Below, piece by piece: positions 1-8,533 of a stretch of 64,000 bases of DNA. The notes under the pieces were generated by a model, which worked only from the letters and a program-made list of their open reading frames with translations, did no database searches and was not told the origin of the DNA. Each line of letters begins with the position of its first letter. Position 1 is the first letter of the stretch. The DNA comes from an uncultured Candidatus Saccharibacteria bacterium. GTDB lineage: Bacteria; Patescibacteriota; Saccharimonadia; Saccharimonadales; Saccharimonadaceae. The DNA is taken from assembly GCA_946530965.1 (NCBI GenBank), contig CAMNAK010000002.1, forward strand, positions 186,001-250,000, in the 5' to 3' direction. The position numbers were made by a program, and so were the translations under genes.

Positions 1-396
1 TTTATCAATAACACCAAGTTCTCGATTAGAGGACTTGTTCATGATTTGCTCGCTATATTCAATCTGCTCTTGCTGTTGCTGGCGGCGACGAGCAAGCTTG
101 CGTGCTTCGGCTTGTTGCTGAGCCTTAGCAAGTTCGGCATTCTTTTGAATTTGTTGCTGCTTGTGTTCTTCGAGCTCCTCGCGCGAGCTGCGGCGAACAC
201 TTGCTATTCTGCTACTGTCTGCTACGACAGGAGCTTTCTCGGTCTTGCGCACGGAAACAATAGTGCTTTTGCTGACCTTTTGTGGTGCTTGCGAACCAGC
301 CCGGCGAAGCATAGCTGCCTGGCTTTTCGACACAGAATTATTACTTTTTTTGGATCCACTCCTCCGCTGAAGTCCGTCCACTGAACGACTATTCAT
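1..396 (-). CDS. Unrecognised basic, Q/K-rich protein, N-terminal part (runs off the window)
   Basis: Reading from ATG at 396 leftwards gives 132 codons with no stop, so the gene continues beyond position 1. The first ~60 residues are rich in Ser, Lys and Arg; residues ~65-118 are dense in Gln, Glu, Ala, Lys and Arg (QQQIQKNAELAK, ARKLARRRQQQQEQ), which suggests a charged coiled coil. No membrane segment is visible in this part. The start is supported by an extended -10 box ending 9 nt upstream. I do not recognise the family. Plus-strand open frames here are its shadows. Confidence 0.6.
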   Translation of the reverse strand, partial: MNSRSVDGLQRRSGSKKSNNSVSKSQAAMLRRAGSQAPQKVSKSTIVSVRKTEKAPVVADSSRIASVRRSSREELEEHKQQQIQKNAELAKAQQQAEARKLARRRQQQQEQIEYSEQIMNKSSNRELGVIDK

Positions 397-405
397 ATGT
401 ATTCT

Positions 406-414
406 ATTTTAACA
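406..414 (-). promoter_or_regulatory. Extended -10 (TGTTAAAAT) for the gene at 1-396
   Basis: The box ends 9 nt before ATG 396 and no Shine-Dalgarno follows, so a leaderless mRNA is predicted. Confidence 0.5.
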
Positions 415-480
415 TATGGACTTTGAAGCGCCAAAATGACCACTCTTCTCTCAAGGAGTCAGAGATGAAGTCGGAAGTTG

Positions 481-486
481 TATAAT
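481..486 (+). promoter_or_regulatory. -10 box TATAAT for the GT4 gene at 509
   Basis: A perfect TATAAT lies 22 nt before ATG 509. The short leader carries GGCGGAGG at 498-504 as Shine-Dalgarno. No convincing -35 was seen. Confidence 0.5.
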
Positions 487-508
487 TAATTCTAAAGGCG
501 GAGGCGTA

Positions 509-1582
509 ATGAAAATAACCTATATTGTTAATCAGATAACGCAGCTTGGCGGAATCGAACGTGTTATATCGATGCTGTCGAACTATTTTGTCGAGAAATA
601 CGGCTACGAAGTCAGGATCGTGTCTTTGAATACCAAAGAAACTGACGAGTGTGGGTTCGATTTTAATCCTAAAATCACAATCAAGCATTGCGGCTACAGT
701 CCAGAAGAATACACAAACCGACGACTTCTCAATAGTCGCATCCGCGAGATTTTGAAAGACGAAGAGGAGCGCGATACTAATGTTGTTGTTGCTTGTCACG
801 GCAATATTGCGGATATGATTGCTCTTAACAAAAAACTCTTTAGTGGTAAAGTTGTCTTTACGGAACATTCGGCGTGGGAATACTATACGAAAGCGCGAAA
901 GATAGCGCAACTTCTCTTCTATAGAAAGGCAGATAAACTTGTTGTTTTGACTGAAGCAGCGGCAAGTATTTATCGAAAATATGGTCTTAAAAATGTTGAA
1001 GTAATTCCTAATGCGGTTAGAGAAGCGCCGAAATTTAAAAATGCTGGCCACAAAACGCATGAACTAATAGCGATTGGTCGCCTTGAAGAGGTAAAAGGTT
1101 ATGATAACTTAATTCATGCCGTGAATCTCATCAAAAACAAGCTAGGGGACTGGAAAATCGTGGTCTATGGCACTGGCTCGCAAGAAGAAGAGCTTAAGAA
1201 ACAGATTAAAACTTTTGGTCTAGAGGAATATGTTAAACTGGCTGGCCCTACAAATGAAGTGTTTGAAAAATTACATGATGCTTCTGGATATCTTCTAACT
1301 TCGCGCAGTGAAGCCTTCCCTATGGTTGTGCTTGAATCTTTGGCCTGCGGAACACCGGTAGTCTCATATGCTTTCCCAGCGATTAAGGAAATAAATAAGA
1401 ATGGCTCGATTCTGGAAGCAGAACCACGAAACGACTATGCGGCTTTTGGTGAGACTGTCCTAAGACTTATCGAGGATGAAAAACTAAGAGAGAATCTCTC
1501 CGAGAGGTCACTAGAAGAGGCTAAAAGGTATGATATTGGCGAAATTGCCGGTCAATGGAAAACGCTTTTTGAGGAGGACTGA
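509..1582 (+). CDS. GT4-family glycosyltransferase
   Basis: A 357-residue GT-B fold enzyme predicted to transfer a sugar from a nucleotide donor to a growing lipid-linked glycan on the cytoplasmic face. The N-terminal segment TYIVNQITQLGGIERV fits the acceptor-domain start of GT4 enzymes, and the C-terminal half has the donor-binding E-x7-E region (SRSEAFPMVVLESLACGTPV). GAIGRLEEVKGY-like strand (AIGRLEEVKGYDNLI) marks the start of the second Rossmann domain. It has its own promoter and Shine-Dalgarno and is the first gene of the glycan locus, followed by galE. Donor and acceptor cannot be read from sequence. Confidence 0.85.
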   Translation: MKITYIVNQITQLGGIERVISMLSNYFVEKYGYEVRIVSLNTKETDECGFDFNPKITIKHCGYSPEEYTNRRLLNSRIREILKDEEERDTNVVVACHGNIADMIALNKKLFSGKVVFTEHSAWEYYTKARKIAQLLFYRKADKLVVLTEAAASIYRKYGLKNVEVIPNAVREAPKFKNAGHKTHELIAIGRLEEVKGYDNLIHAVNLIKNKLGDWKIVVYGTGSQEEELKKQIKTFGLEEYVKLAGPTNEVFEKLHDASGYLLTSRSEAFPMVVLESLACGTPVVSYAFPAIKEINKNGSILEAEPRNDYAAFGETVLRLIEDEKLRENLSERSLEEAKRYDIGEIAGQWKTLFEED

Positions 1583-1615
1583 AATGGCCTTGCTGGCGCG
1601 TTATAAGGGTAATCA

Positions 1616-1624
1616 TGGTATAAT
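1616..1624 (+). promoter_or_regulatory. Extended -10 (TGGTATAAT) of galE
   Basis: The box ends 6 nt before ATG 1631 without any Shine-Dalgarno: leaderless galE mRNA predicted. Confidence 0.6.
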
Positions 1625-1630
1625 AATCCT

Positions 1631-2638
1631 ATGAATAAGATACTTATAACGGGTGGTACTGGATATATTGGCTCTCATACTGTTGTAGAGTTGCTTCAGA
1701 CTGGCAACTATGAGGTTGATATTGTAGATAATCTTGCAAACAGCAAGGACACTGTCATAGACGACATCGAAAAGATAACAGGTGTTCGTCCTAATTTCTA
1801 TCACTTTGATCTCCTAGACGAGACGAAACTTCGTGATTTGTTCCGCGAGAATGACTACAAAGCCGTAATTCATTTTGCTGGCCTTAAGGCTGTTGGTGAA
1901 TCTGTCGAGCAGCCACTACGCTACTATGAAAATAACCTTTTGAGCACTCTAAATATTTTGAAGTGCATGAAAGAGTTTAATGTAAACGAGATTATCTTCT
2001 CTTCTAGCGCTACGGTTTATGGCGACAGAGACAATGTTGCTTTGACTGAGGATATGCAGACTGGTATTGGTATTACAAACCCTTATGGTCGCACCAAGTT
2101 CATGATCGAAGAAATCCTAAAAGATTTCTGCAAGGCAGACGAAACGAAGCAAGCTGTCATCTTGCGCTATTTCAACCCTATCGGTAATCACGAATCTGGC
2201 CTCATCGGCGAAGATCCAAATGGTATTCCAAACAACCTAATGCCAATCATTATGCGCGTTAGCCAGGGTCGCATTCCAGAGTTAAGCATCTACGGTGACG
2301 ATTATGATACTCCAGACGGTACATGTATTCGCGACTATATCCATGTTGTAGATTTGGCAAAAGGCCATCTTGCAGCCCTAGAAAAGGTTACTAAACCTGG
2401 CATTTCTATCTATAACCTTGGTACCGGCAAGGGTACAAGCGTAAAAGAAATGGTCGCTGCCTTTGAAGAGGCCAGTGGTAAGAGCTTGCCGCATAAGGTT
2501 GCTGGTCGCCGTGCTGGTGATTTGCCAAGCATCTTTGCAAATGTAGACAAGGCAGAAAAAGAGCTCGACTGGAAAGCTACCCGAACAGTTGCTGACGCGA
2601 TGCGCGATACGATGAAATTCTTGAACAAGGAGCAATAA
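1631..2638 (+). CDS. galE: UDP-glucose 4-epimerase
   Basis: A 335-residue short-chain dehydrogenase-type epimerase interconverting UDP-glucose and UDP-galactose, feeding donor sugars to the surrounding glycosyltransferases. The NAD-binding motif GGTGYIGSHT sits at residues 8-17, the SSSATVYG strand carries the catalytic Ser/Thr, and the catalytic Tyr/Lys pair is in YGRTK. NPYGRTKFMIEE and RYFNPIG match GalE closely; length is normal (about 335-340). It could act on GlcNAc/GalNAc derivatives too. The next gene starts one base after its stop, so the two are probably co-transcribed. Confidence 0.95.
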   Translation: MNKILITGGTGYIGSHTVVELLQTGNYEVDIVDNLANSKDTVIDDIEKITGVRPNFYHFDLLDETKLRDLFRENDYKAVIHFAGLKAVGESVEQPLRYYENNLLSTLNILKCMKEFNVNEIIFSSSATVYGDRDNVALTEDMQTGIGITNPYGRTKFMIEEILKDFCKADETKQAVILRYFNPIGNHESGLIGEDPNGIPNNLMPIIMRVSQGRIPELSIYGDDYDTPDGTCIRDYIHVVDLAKGHLAALEKVTKPGISIYNLGTGKGTSVKEMVAAFEEASGKSLPHKVAGRRAGDLPSIFANVDKAEKELDWKATRTVADAMRDTMKFLNKEQ

Positions 2639-2639
2639 T

Positions 2640-3218
2640 ATGGCAAAGGATACAAACTATAAGTTTACAATCAAGGACTTTTGTAAATATGTTCTTAAAT
2701 GCTGGCCAATCATTGTAATTTGTGCCCTTCTAGGTGGCGCAGCGGCTGTTTATTCATATAAGCATCAGTCTACAAGTTTCTCGTCTTCTGCAACCATAAT
2801 GGTTTATGAAAGCGACTACGAGTATGCGGGATCTATCTCTCCATATGCGCAAATCTCGTCGATTCTAACTAGTAAAGAAGCGTATAAGGCTGCCGGTATA
2901 ACAGTAAAAGAAGGAAGCCTCGACGGTGTTACGATAGTAGAAAAGACTACTGGAATCTTAACCTTGAGTGACTCCAGTGCTGATGAAACGAAGGTAAAAG
3001 AGAATCTGGAATTTGTCATAGCTAACGCTGAAAAAGTAATCGCAAAAGCATATGATGACGAAAAACAATATCATGTTAAAGTTCTAAATGCAGCAGGCGA
3101 ACCAGCGGCTGACTCTACTAAGAAAGATAAAGTATTCTCTTCTGGCCTCATCTTGGCTGCATCTCTAGTTGTCGCTATAGTAATAGACTTCATAGCATTC
3201 AATAAAAAAGCTGCCTAA
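2640..3218 (+). CDS. Wzz/CapA-like polysaccharide chain-length protein
   Basis: A 192-residue membrane protein with two transmembrane segments (about residues 18-39 and 165-187) flanking a ~125-residue extracytoplasmic region, the layout of Wzz-type co-polymerases and of the CapA/EpsA transmembrane adaptors of Gram-positive capsule systems. SFSSSATIMVYE resembles the strand after TM1 in that family. No kinase domain follows, and none is present nearby. AAGGAG at the end of galE serves as Shine-Dalgarno, so it is coupled to galE. It likely controls length or export of the glycan. Confidence 0.7.
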   Translation: MAKDTNYKFTIKDFCKYVLKCWPIIVICALLGGAAAVYSYKHQSTSFSSSATIMVYESDYEYAGSISPYAQISSILTSKEAYKAAGITVKEGSLDGVTIVEKTTGILTLSDSSADETKVKENLEFVIANAEKVIAKAYDDEKQYHVKVLNAAGEPAADSTKKDKVFSSGLILAASLVVAIVIDFIAFNKKAA

Positions 3219-3220
3219 AA

Positions 3221-3247
3221 AATACCCCCGAAAGGGGTATTTTTTTA
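3221..3247. terminator. Bidirectional intrinsic terminator
   Basis: AATACCCC/GGGGTATT stem with a 5-nt loop followed by T7; A-run on the other side. It separates the galE-Wzz unit from the convergent GT2 gene. Confidence 0.85.
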
Positions 3248-4189
3248 TTTTGCCAATAAATTGATCAGTTTGACGGGTAGGATGGGGCTAATAAAGCTCA
3301 GAAGGGCGATAATACGTTGCTTTTTAGGGGATTTTCCAGAGAAAAGAACGGTTTTTCTGTATTTCTTTATGATGCTCTTGCATTCAGATGCCTGGGCCGG
3401 GTATTCCTTAGTCTGTTTGTATCTATCAAGGATTTCTAATATAAAATAAGCTTCCATAAAAAGGCGAATGATTGATGCTCTGCTATATCCTTCGCTCTTC
3501 GCGATTATCTTGAGCGCTTCAAGCCCGTCCATTCGACTGGGTTTAAAATTAGACTTCGTAAGACTAGAACTGTTCTTTCTGTAGCCGTAGAGTTCTTCGT
3601 TGTTCAAAGAAATGGTGCCGCACTTCTTTAGGTAGTTGTAATTAAAATAGAGGTCTTCCGCCACCGAGAATTTCTCGAAACGCAAGTTTCCGATTAGTTC
3701 TCTTTTGTATAGTTTACAAACTGGACCCGCGAGCAGTTTCCCTAACAGGAGATCTTCGATTGCTTGATTTTCGGAGATTTTGCGAGAATTAGGCTGTTTT
3801 TTGAAAAACGATACTTTGCTCTCGAAGTTTACGTATTTGACGCAACTCAAATCTATATCCTCCACCATTCCCTCTAGAAGGCACTCCAAATAATTTGGCG
3901 ATACAATATCATCACAGTCGATAAAAGCGATATATTGCCCTTTTGCGAGCTCTAATCCCTTATTCCTGGCGCCGCCAGCACCAGAATTCTTGATACTACA
4001 AACGTGAATTCTTTTATCTTTCTTCTCGAAACTTTTGCAAATACGTAGCGACCCGTCAGTCGAGCCGTCATCGATCAAGATTAGCTCGAAGTTCTTGTAG
4101 CTTTGAGAAAGAATACTCTCTAGACAGGCAGAGAGATATTTCTCGCTATTGTAGACCGGAACAATGACAGATATTAGTTCTTTGCTCAT
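3245..4189 (-). CDS. GT2-family glycosyltransferase
   Basis: A 314-residue GT-A enzyme. The N-terminus (SVIVPVYNSEKYLSACLESI) and IDDGSTDGS nucleotide-binding strand are typical, and IDCDD near residue 95 is the metal-binding DxD equivalent. The C-terminus is amphipathic/hydrophobic and may attach to the membrane. It is last in a four-gene minus-strand operon (7494 to 3245); its ATG overlaps the stop of the polymerase gene (ATGA), indicating translational coupling. Probably adds one sugar of the repeat unit. Confidence 0.85.
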   Translation of the reverse strand: MSKELISVIVPVYNSEKYLSACLESILSQSYKNFELILIDDGSTDGSLRICKSFEKKDKRIHVCSIKNSGAGGARNKGLELAKGQYIAFIDCDDIVSPNYLECLLEGMVEDIDLSCVKYVNFESKVSFFKKQPNSRKISENQAIEDLLLGKLLAGPVCKLYKRELIGNLRFEKFSVAEDLYFNYNYLKKCGTISLNNEELYGYRKNSSSLTKSNFKPSRMDGLEALKIIAKSEGYSRASIIRLFMEAYFILEILDRYKQTKEYPAQASECKSIIKKYRKTVLFSGKSPKKQRIIALLSFISPILPVKLINLLAK

Positions 4190-5280
4190 GATAGAAACCT
4201 AAATGGAATAATTTCACTATTTCCCATTACGAAATAAACAAGAATAAAATAGCAGGCGAGGGTTGTAACGTAGAGAACTCGCTTGAAGGCTGGATTGTCT
4301 TTGAATCTGTCGATTCCTAGCCAGATGCCAAAAGTTGCCATAGGCCAGAAATAGTCCGACATTCTTCCGATATATGCGGAATAGAAGCCGAGGCCAGCAT
4401 AGAATAGATTACAAATAATAACGATAGTTGCGAAGTCGCTTAGCTTCTCTTCGCCTTGTTTGGTGAATTTTCTTGTAAGCAGTAACAAGGCGGAAAGTGC
4501 AAAGAAGATAATGAAATCAAAATTAACAAGGGTGCCGTCATAGGCAGCCAAAGTTTCAGCGTATTTAGAGGGCATTAGACCACTAGACAAAAGAAAACCG
4601 ATAGCTTTTGGAAATACGAGAAGTGTAATTAATGAAAAAACAATTATGACTGTCGCGCACTTTTTTAGATCGAAATGCTTGACTAGTAATATGGCGATTA
4701 AAACTGGTACAAGAAGAACGGCAGTAAAATGCAGGGAGCAGGTCAATATGAGCAGCAGTGTATTTGCTAACAGGCTGCGAGGCTTTTGGAAGACGTTGAC
4801 AAGAAGCACGGAGAAGACGGAGATAGCTGCTGCTTGTCTCATGCCATTGATACAATAAGGCGCCATAATCATAACAATAGAGCCAAATAGTAGCCACCAG
4901 TTGCTCGAATCGAGTTTTCTAGAAAAAACATACAAGAAACTAAAAGTCAGGAGTGAATAAGCGAAGAAATACGTAAAATATCCGTATGCGAAGTGATGAA
5001 GAATTTTGATTAAGAAAACCGCTGTTGGCTCCATGCTGAAAGTTTGGATCCTCTCTAGGCTTCTAGAGAAATCTTCGGTGGATATTTCGTCGAACATTTG
5101 AACGTAAGCTGCAGAATCTGTTCCAACGCCAAAGCGCAGAGCAATACTAATAGCTGGAACCAAAACGCATAGGAAGCCAAAGATTTTCTTGTCTGTCTTC
5201 TTTCTAAGGAATGCAAAAAAGAAAGTCAAACAGAAAATGACGAGATAGAAAACAATACTGGCTATTTTAGAAAGAATCAT
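4186..5280 (-). CDS. EpsG/Wzy-like polysaccharide polymerase
   Basis: A 364-residue integral membrane protein with roughly nine to ten hydrophobic segments. The motif RFGVGTDSAAYVQMFDE in the first extracytoplasmic loop (after TM2) and GMRQAAA further on are typical of EpsG-family proteins, which polymerise lipid-linked repeat units outside the membrane. It overlaps the upstream GT4 gene by 14 nt and the downstream GT2 gene by 4 nt, consistent with one co-translated glycan operon. Wzy-type assignments from topology are less certain than those of the transferases. Confidence 0.75.
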   Translation of the reverse strand: MILSKIASIVFYLVIFCLTFFFAFLRKKTDKKIFGFLCVLVPAISIALRFGVGTDSAAYVQMFDEISTEDFSRSLERIQTFSMEPTAVFLIKILHHFAYGYFTYFFAYSLLTFSFLYVFSRKLDSSNWWLLFGSIVMIMAPYCINGMRQAAAISVFSVLLVNVFQKPRSLLANTLLLILTCSLHFTAVLLVPVLIAILLVKHFDLKKCATVIIVFSLITLLVFPKAIGFLLSSGLMPSKYAETLAAYDGTLVNFDFIIFFALSALLLLTRKFTKQGEEKLSDFATIVIICNLFYAGLGFYSAYIGRMSDYFWPMATFGIWLGIDRFKDNPAFKRVLYVTTLACYFILVYFVMGNSEIIPFRFLS

Positions 5281-6367
5281 ATATTTCCTCGAGTTTCTTT
5301 ACACTGTTGCGAATGTCGTACTTATCTATTTTACTCCCTGAAGCGCTTCTCTTTTTCTGGACTTCTGTATTTACAAACTCTTTTACCCAATCTTCGCCTG
5401 AGTCAATCTTGAGAAACTTGGTATTATCTGAAATTTTGGTTTCTTTTGGAACAAAGACGCTGAAAAGACAAGGTAGCCCCGAAACTTGAGCTTCGATGCC
5501 AACGGTAGGGACACCTTCGAATTTTGAAGGCAGGGCGAAAATGTCGGCCATCGAATAATACTTATTGATATCTGGTTGAGAATCGAGGATGAAAATCTGT
5601 TTCTTGGAAGCTAATCCGTCGACCTTCTCTTTTAAAGATTCTTTAAGCGAGCCATCGCCCAAGATAAATAGGGCTGAATCTGGCTGCTCCTTGTAAACCT
5701 TATCAAAAACATCGATTAACCAAGCTTGGTTTTTGACTTCTTCTAATCTACCAACGTTAAGAATAATCTTTGTTTTGTCTCCGAGTTTGTACTTCTTTCT
5801 TAACTCTTTGCGAAAATCTGCATTAAAGAAGAATTTTTCGGTGGCTATGCCATTATTAATAACGGTATAATCCTGGTTTTCTCCATACAAGAATTTCCCT
5901 GCGTCAATGCCACAAGCGAGTTTTTTGGTAGCGAGCTTGTTGAGTTTACGGCGCAAAATTGCCGACACGGCTTTTTTGAATGGAGAATAAAGATTTGCAT
6001 TGAAAGTATTATGCGAGTGAGAAACTAGATGTTTTGCTCCGCCCATCTTCGCGCCCTTTAGTGATAGTGCGGACATAAAATCAATGTGGCTATGGACGAT
6101 TTCGTAATTGCCCTCTTTGACGATCTTTGCGACGTCTTTTTCGAACCTCCACGGGGCTTTAATGCGATTATCTTTGACGCGATAGATCTTTGCTCCGCCC
6201 TTGATAAGCTCATCTTCGAAAGCAAATTTCTTTCCGTCACGAGGCTGCATAAAAGTAAGAATATCGAACTGATATTTTTTATGATCAATATTTCTCCAGG
6301 TATTCATTAAGAATGATTCGGCACCGCCTCTATCTAGGCCGCCAATTATATGTAAGATTCGTTTCAT
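5267..6367 (-). CDS. GT4-family glycosyltransferase (EpsF-like)
   Basis: A 366-residue GT-B enzyme. The start RILHIIGGLDRGGAESFLMN is the usual opening of EpsF-type glycosyltransferases, LNVGRLEEVKNQAWLIDVF opens the donor domain, and PSKFEGVPTVGIEAQVSGLP carries the E-x7-E motif. The ATG overlaps the stop of the preceding gene (6364-6367). The context gives a role in repeat-unit assembly; the sugar is unknown. Confidence 0.85.
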   Translation of the reverse strand: MKRILHIIGGLDRGGAESFLMNTWRNIDHKKYQFDILTFMQPRDGKKFAFEDELIKGGAKIYRVKDNRIKAPWRFEKDVAKIVKEGNYEIVHSHIDFMSALSLKGAKMGGAKHLVSHSHNTFNANLYSPFKKAVSAILRRKLNKLATKKLACGIDAGKFLYGENQDYTVINNGIATEKFFFNADFRKELRKKYKLGDKTKIILNVGRLEEVKNQAWLIDVFDKVYKEQPDSALFILGDGSLKESLKEKVDGLASKKQIFILDSQPDINKYYSMADIFALPSKFEGVPTVGIEAQVSGLPCLFSVFVPKETKISDNTKFLKIDSGEDWVKEFVNTEVQKKRSASGSKIDKYDIRNSVKKLEEIYDSF

Positions 6368-7494
6368 TTTGAGATATCCAAATAAATTTTACGCATATCG
6401 GTTAGAGAAGAACGGAGAGAAAATGCTTCGTCAAAAGGAATATGGTAATCGTACTCTTTAAGATAGGCTTTCTCGACCTTTTCTGCAAACTCCTTAGGGT
6501 TTTTCAAATCATACGAAATCTGCTTGTTGTTCTTAAAGATTTCGCGATGACCACGGTTGTCTGAAATGATAATAGGGAGGCCGCAAAGCTGGGCTTCGAC
6601 CACGCCAAGACCTAATCCCTCGCGGATAGATGCAGAAACTGCCAAATCGCAGCTTTGTAAAATTCTGTAGATATTATTTCTGTATCCCAAGAAATAGACC
6701 TGCTTATCAATGCCGAGCGTGTTGACTAATTCCTTTGTCTGCTCAAGAAGCTCGCCTTTTCCTAAGAAGAGAATCTTGATGCTAGGGTTTGAAAGAAGTA
6801 AGTCCTTTAGGCTTTCTAGGATAAAGCGATGGTTTTTGTTTGCCGTGAACTCGGCAGCATAAACAATCGCGAAATCGTCTTTCTTGAGCTTTAGTTCTGC
6901 TCTGACTTCGTCGCGTTCTTTCTTGCTAATCTTGGCGTTGAATTTTGTTGTATCTACGCCTACACCGTGAATCATCTTTGTCTTGGTCTTGAACTTTTTA
7001 GAGCGCAGGTAATCTTCCCTATTGATAGTGATTAGTAAATCTGTGTACTTTGCACACTTTTTCTCTATGGGATAGAAAAGGCACCAGAGCTTCAAAGGTG
7101 CGCCTTTGTAGAAATGAAAACCATGAGACGTATAGATAACCTTAGTCCCGTTCTTGCGGGTCTTACGAGCGGCGAGACGAGTAATGACTGAGCCAACCGG
7201 AGTATGAGTGTGGACTATATCGTAATGTTTTTTCTCGAGAATCTTCTTGATTTGCTTGTAAGCCTTTATGTGGCTACCAATTGCAAGAGGGCTACGGGCG
7301 AAATCTACTTTAAAGACATTGTCGGCATCAAAAACCTGCTCTTCGTTTGCGGATGCGTAGTCTACTTCCCAATTGCCAATGTTTAAGTCTGAATATTCTC
7401 CCTCGAGTTTTCCTCGAAGCATCTTCATGAGTGGACGGTTGAATTTATGGAAATTAGCAGTATGCGAAGTGAATAATATCTTCTTTTGACTCAT
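6364..7494 (-). CDS. GT4-family glycosyltransferase (EpsD/CapM-like)
   Basis: A 376-residue GT-B enzyme and first gene of the four-gene minus-strand operon. HTHTPVGSVITRLAAR and ITINREDYLRSKKF are shared with EpsD/CapM-type transferases, and SIREGLGLGVVEAQLCGLP holds the E-x7-E donor motif. An extended -10 box lies 14 nt upstream of the start, and no Shine-Dalgarno is evident. It is divergent from the GT2 gene at 7556, with the two promoters only about 26 bp apart. Confidence 0.85.
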   Translation of the reverse strand: MSQKKILFTSHTANFHKFNRPLMKMLRGKLEGEYSDLNIGNWEVDYASANEEQVFDADNVFKVDFARSPLAIGSHIKAYKQIKKILEKKHYDIVHTHTPVGSVITRLAARKTRKNGTKVIYTSHGFHFYKGAPLKLWCLFYPIEKKCAKYTDLLITINREDYLRSKKFKTKTKMIHGVGVDTTKFNAKISKKERDEVRAELKLKKDDFAIVYAAEFTANKNHRFILESLKDLLLSNPSIKILFLGKGELLEQTKELVNTLGIDKQVYFLGYRNNIYRILQSCDLAVSASIREGLGLGVVEAQLCGLPIIISDNRGHREIFKNNKQISYDLKNPKEFAEKVEKAYLKEYDYHIPFDEAFSLRSSLTDMRKIYLDISK

Positions 7495-7508
7495 AGAATA
7501 CTACTGTT

Positions 7509-7517
7509 ATTATAACA
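7509..7517 (-). promoter_or_regulatory. Extended -10 (TGTTATAAT) of the four-gene glycan operon
   Basis: Ends 14 nt before ATG 7494; a very short leader is expected. It lies back-to-back with the plus-strand promoter at 7543. Confidence 0.55.
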
Positions 7518-7542
7518 GACTAATGAGGGCGTTACGGTGCGG

Positions 7543-7548
7543 TATAAT
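7543..7548 (+). promoter_or_regulatory. -10 box TATAAT of the GT2 gene at 7556
   Basis: Ends 7 nt before ATG 7556 with no Shine-Dalgarno, which decides the start there rather than at the in-frame ATG at 7523 that lies upstream of the promoter. Confidence 0.55.
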
Positions 7549-7555
7549 TAAGCTA

Positions 7556-8527
7556 ATGAAAAGTAGCAAAAAACCGTTAATTTCAATAATTGTGCCGATC
7601 TATAATGTTGAGGATTGCGTTAAAAAATGCGTTGACAGTATTCTTGCTCAGTCGTATAAGAATATAGAAATAATTCTGGTTGATGATGGCTCTGAAGATA
7701 GAAGTGGAGTGATTTGCGATAACTACGCAAAGAAAGATAAGCGAGTAAAGGCTATTCATAAAAAGAATGGCGGTCTAAGTTCTGCAAGAAATGCTGGCAT
7801 CGAAGAAATGAACGGTGAATATGTTAATTTTGTAGATGGTGACGATGCGTTAAGAGTGAATTGCCTGGAAAATCTTTATAAAGATATAATTCGAGAAAAA
7901 GCAGATATAAGCGCCTGTGGCTTTGTGCGTTTTGATGAAAACGGTGAATCGACGCAATCTGAGGCGAACTTTGCGGGTATTGCGTCTGGTCATGAAGCTA
8001 TGACTCTTTTGCTTCAGAAAAAGATATATCCGTCTGCATGGGGCAAGCTATATAAGAGGAGTATTTTTGATACGCTTCGATACAATGAACAATGCAAATA
8101 TGGTGAAGACCTAGATGCTATTATTAGGATTTTAGGCGGAGATATAAAAATCATCTTCTCTCAAGAAGACAAAAATTATCTATATCGAACAAGAGCAAAT
8201 AGCATTATGGGCAAGGGGGTCTATCGTAGAAACTGCCGAGATTTATTTGTAGTCTGTGACAATATTGTAAAAAAAGAAAAAGGTGGGCCTAATGAGAAGC
8301 TCGCCTACGAGTTTTATGTTGAAAAAGTCCTTGGCTTCTGTATGGATTGCATAAAATACAATTACGATGACAAAGAAGAGCTTGAATTTTTGAGAAAACG
8401 ACTAGTTAGATATAAAAAACAGCAGAGTATCTTTAGCGGCAGAACAGGCAAAGAGAAGCTTGTTTGCTTTCTTTTTGCGCGCAGGCGATTCGGGCTAATC
8501 AGGATTCTACTAAAAGCTAAATCGTAA
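7556..8527 (+). CDS. GT2-family glycosyltransferase
   Basis: A 323-residue GT-A enzyme beginning KSSKKPLISIIVPIYNVE, with LVDDGSEDRSG and the DGDD metal motif (NFVDGDDALR). An open frame extends 11 codons upstream to 7523, but the -10 box sits at 7543-7548, so ATG 7556 is preferred. It is a stand-alone gene inside the glycan locus and converges with the flippase gene. C-terminal third is basic. Confidence 0.85.
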   Translation: MKSSKKPLISIIVPIYNVEDCVKKCVDSILAQSYKNIEIILVDDGSEDRSGVICDNYAKKDKRVKAIHKKNGGLSSARNAGIEEMNGEYVNFVDGDDALRVNCLENLYKDIIREKADISACGFVRFDENGESTQSEANFAGIASGHEAMTLLLQKKIYPSAWGKLYKRSIFDTLRYNEQCKYGEDLDAIIRILGGDIKIIFSQEDKNYLYRTRANSIMGKGVYRRNCRDLFVVCDNIVKKEKGGPNEKLAYEFYVEKVLGFCMDCIKYNYDDKEELEFLRKRLVRYKKQQSIFSGRTGKEKLVCFLFARRRFGLIRILLKAKS

Positions 8528-8533
8528 AGCTTC

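Noticed and set aside
404..1060. 218-codon open frame on the minus strand inside the GT4 gene
   Set aside because: Antisense shadow: the plus strand encodes a clear GT4 enzyme, the product has no recognisable features, and no promoter or Shine-Dalgarno supports it.
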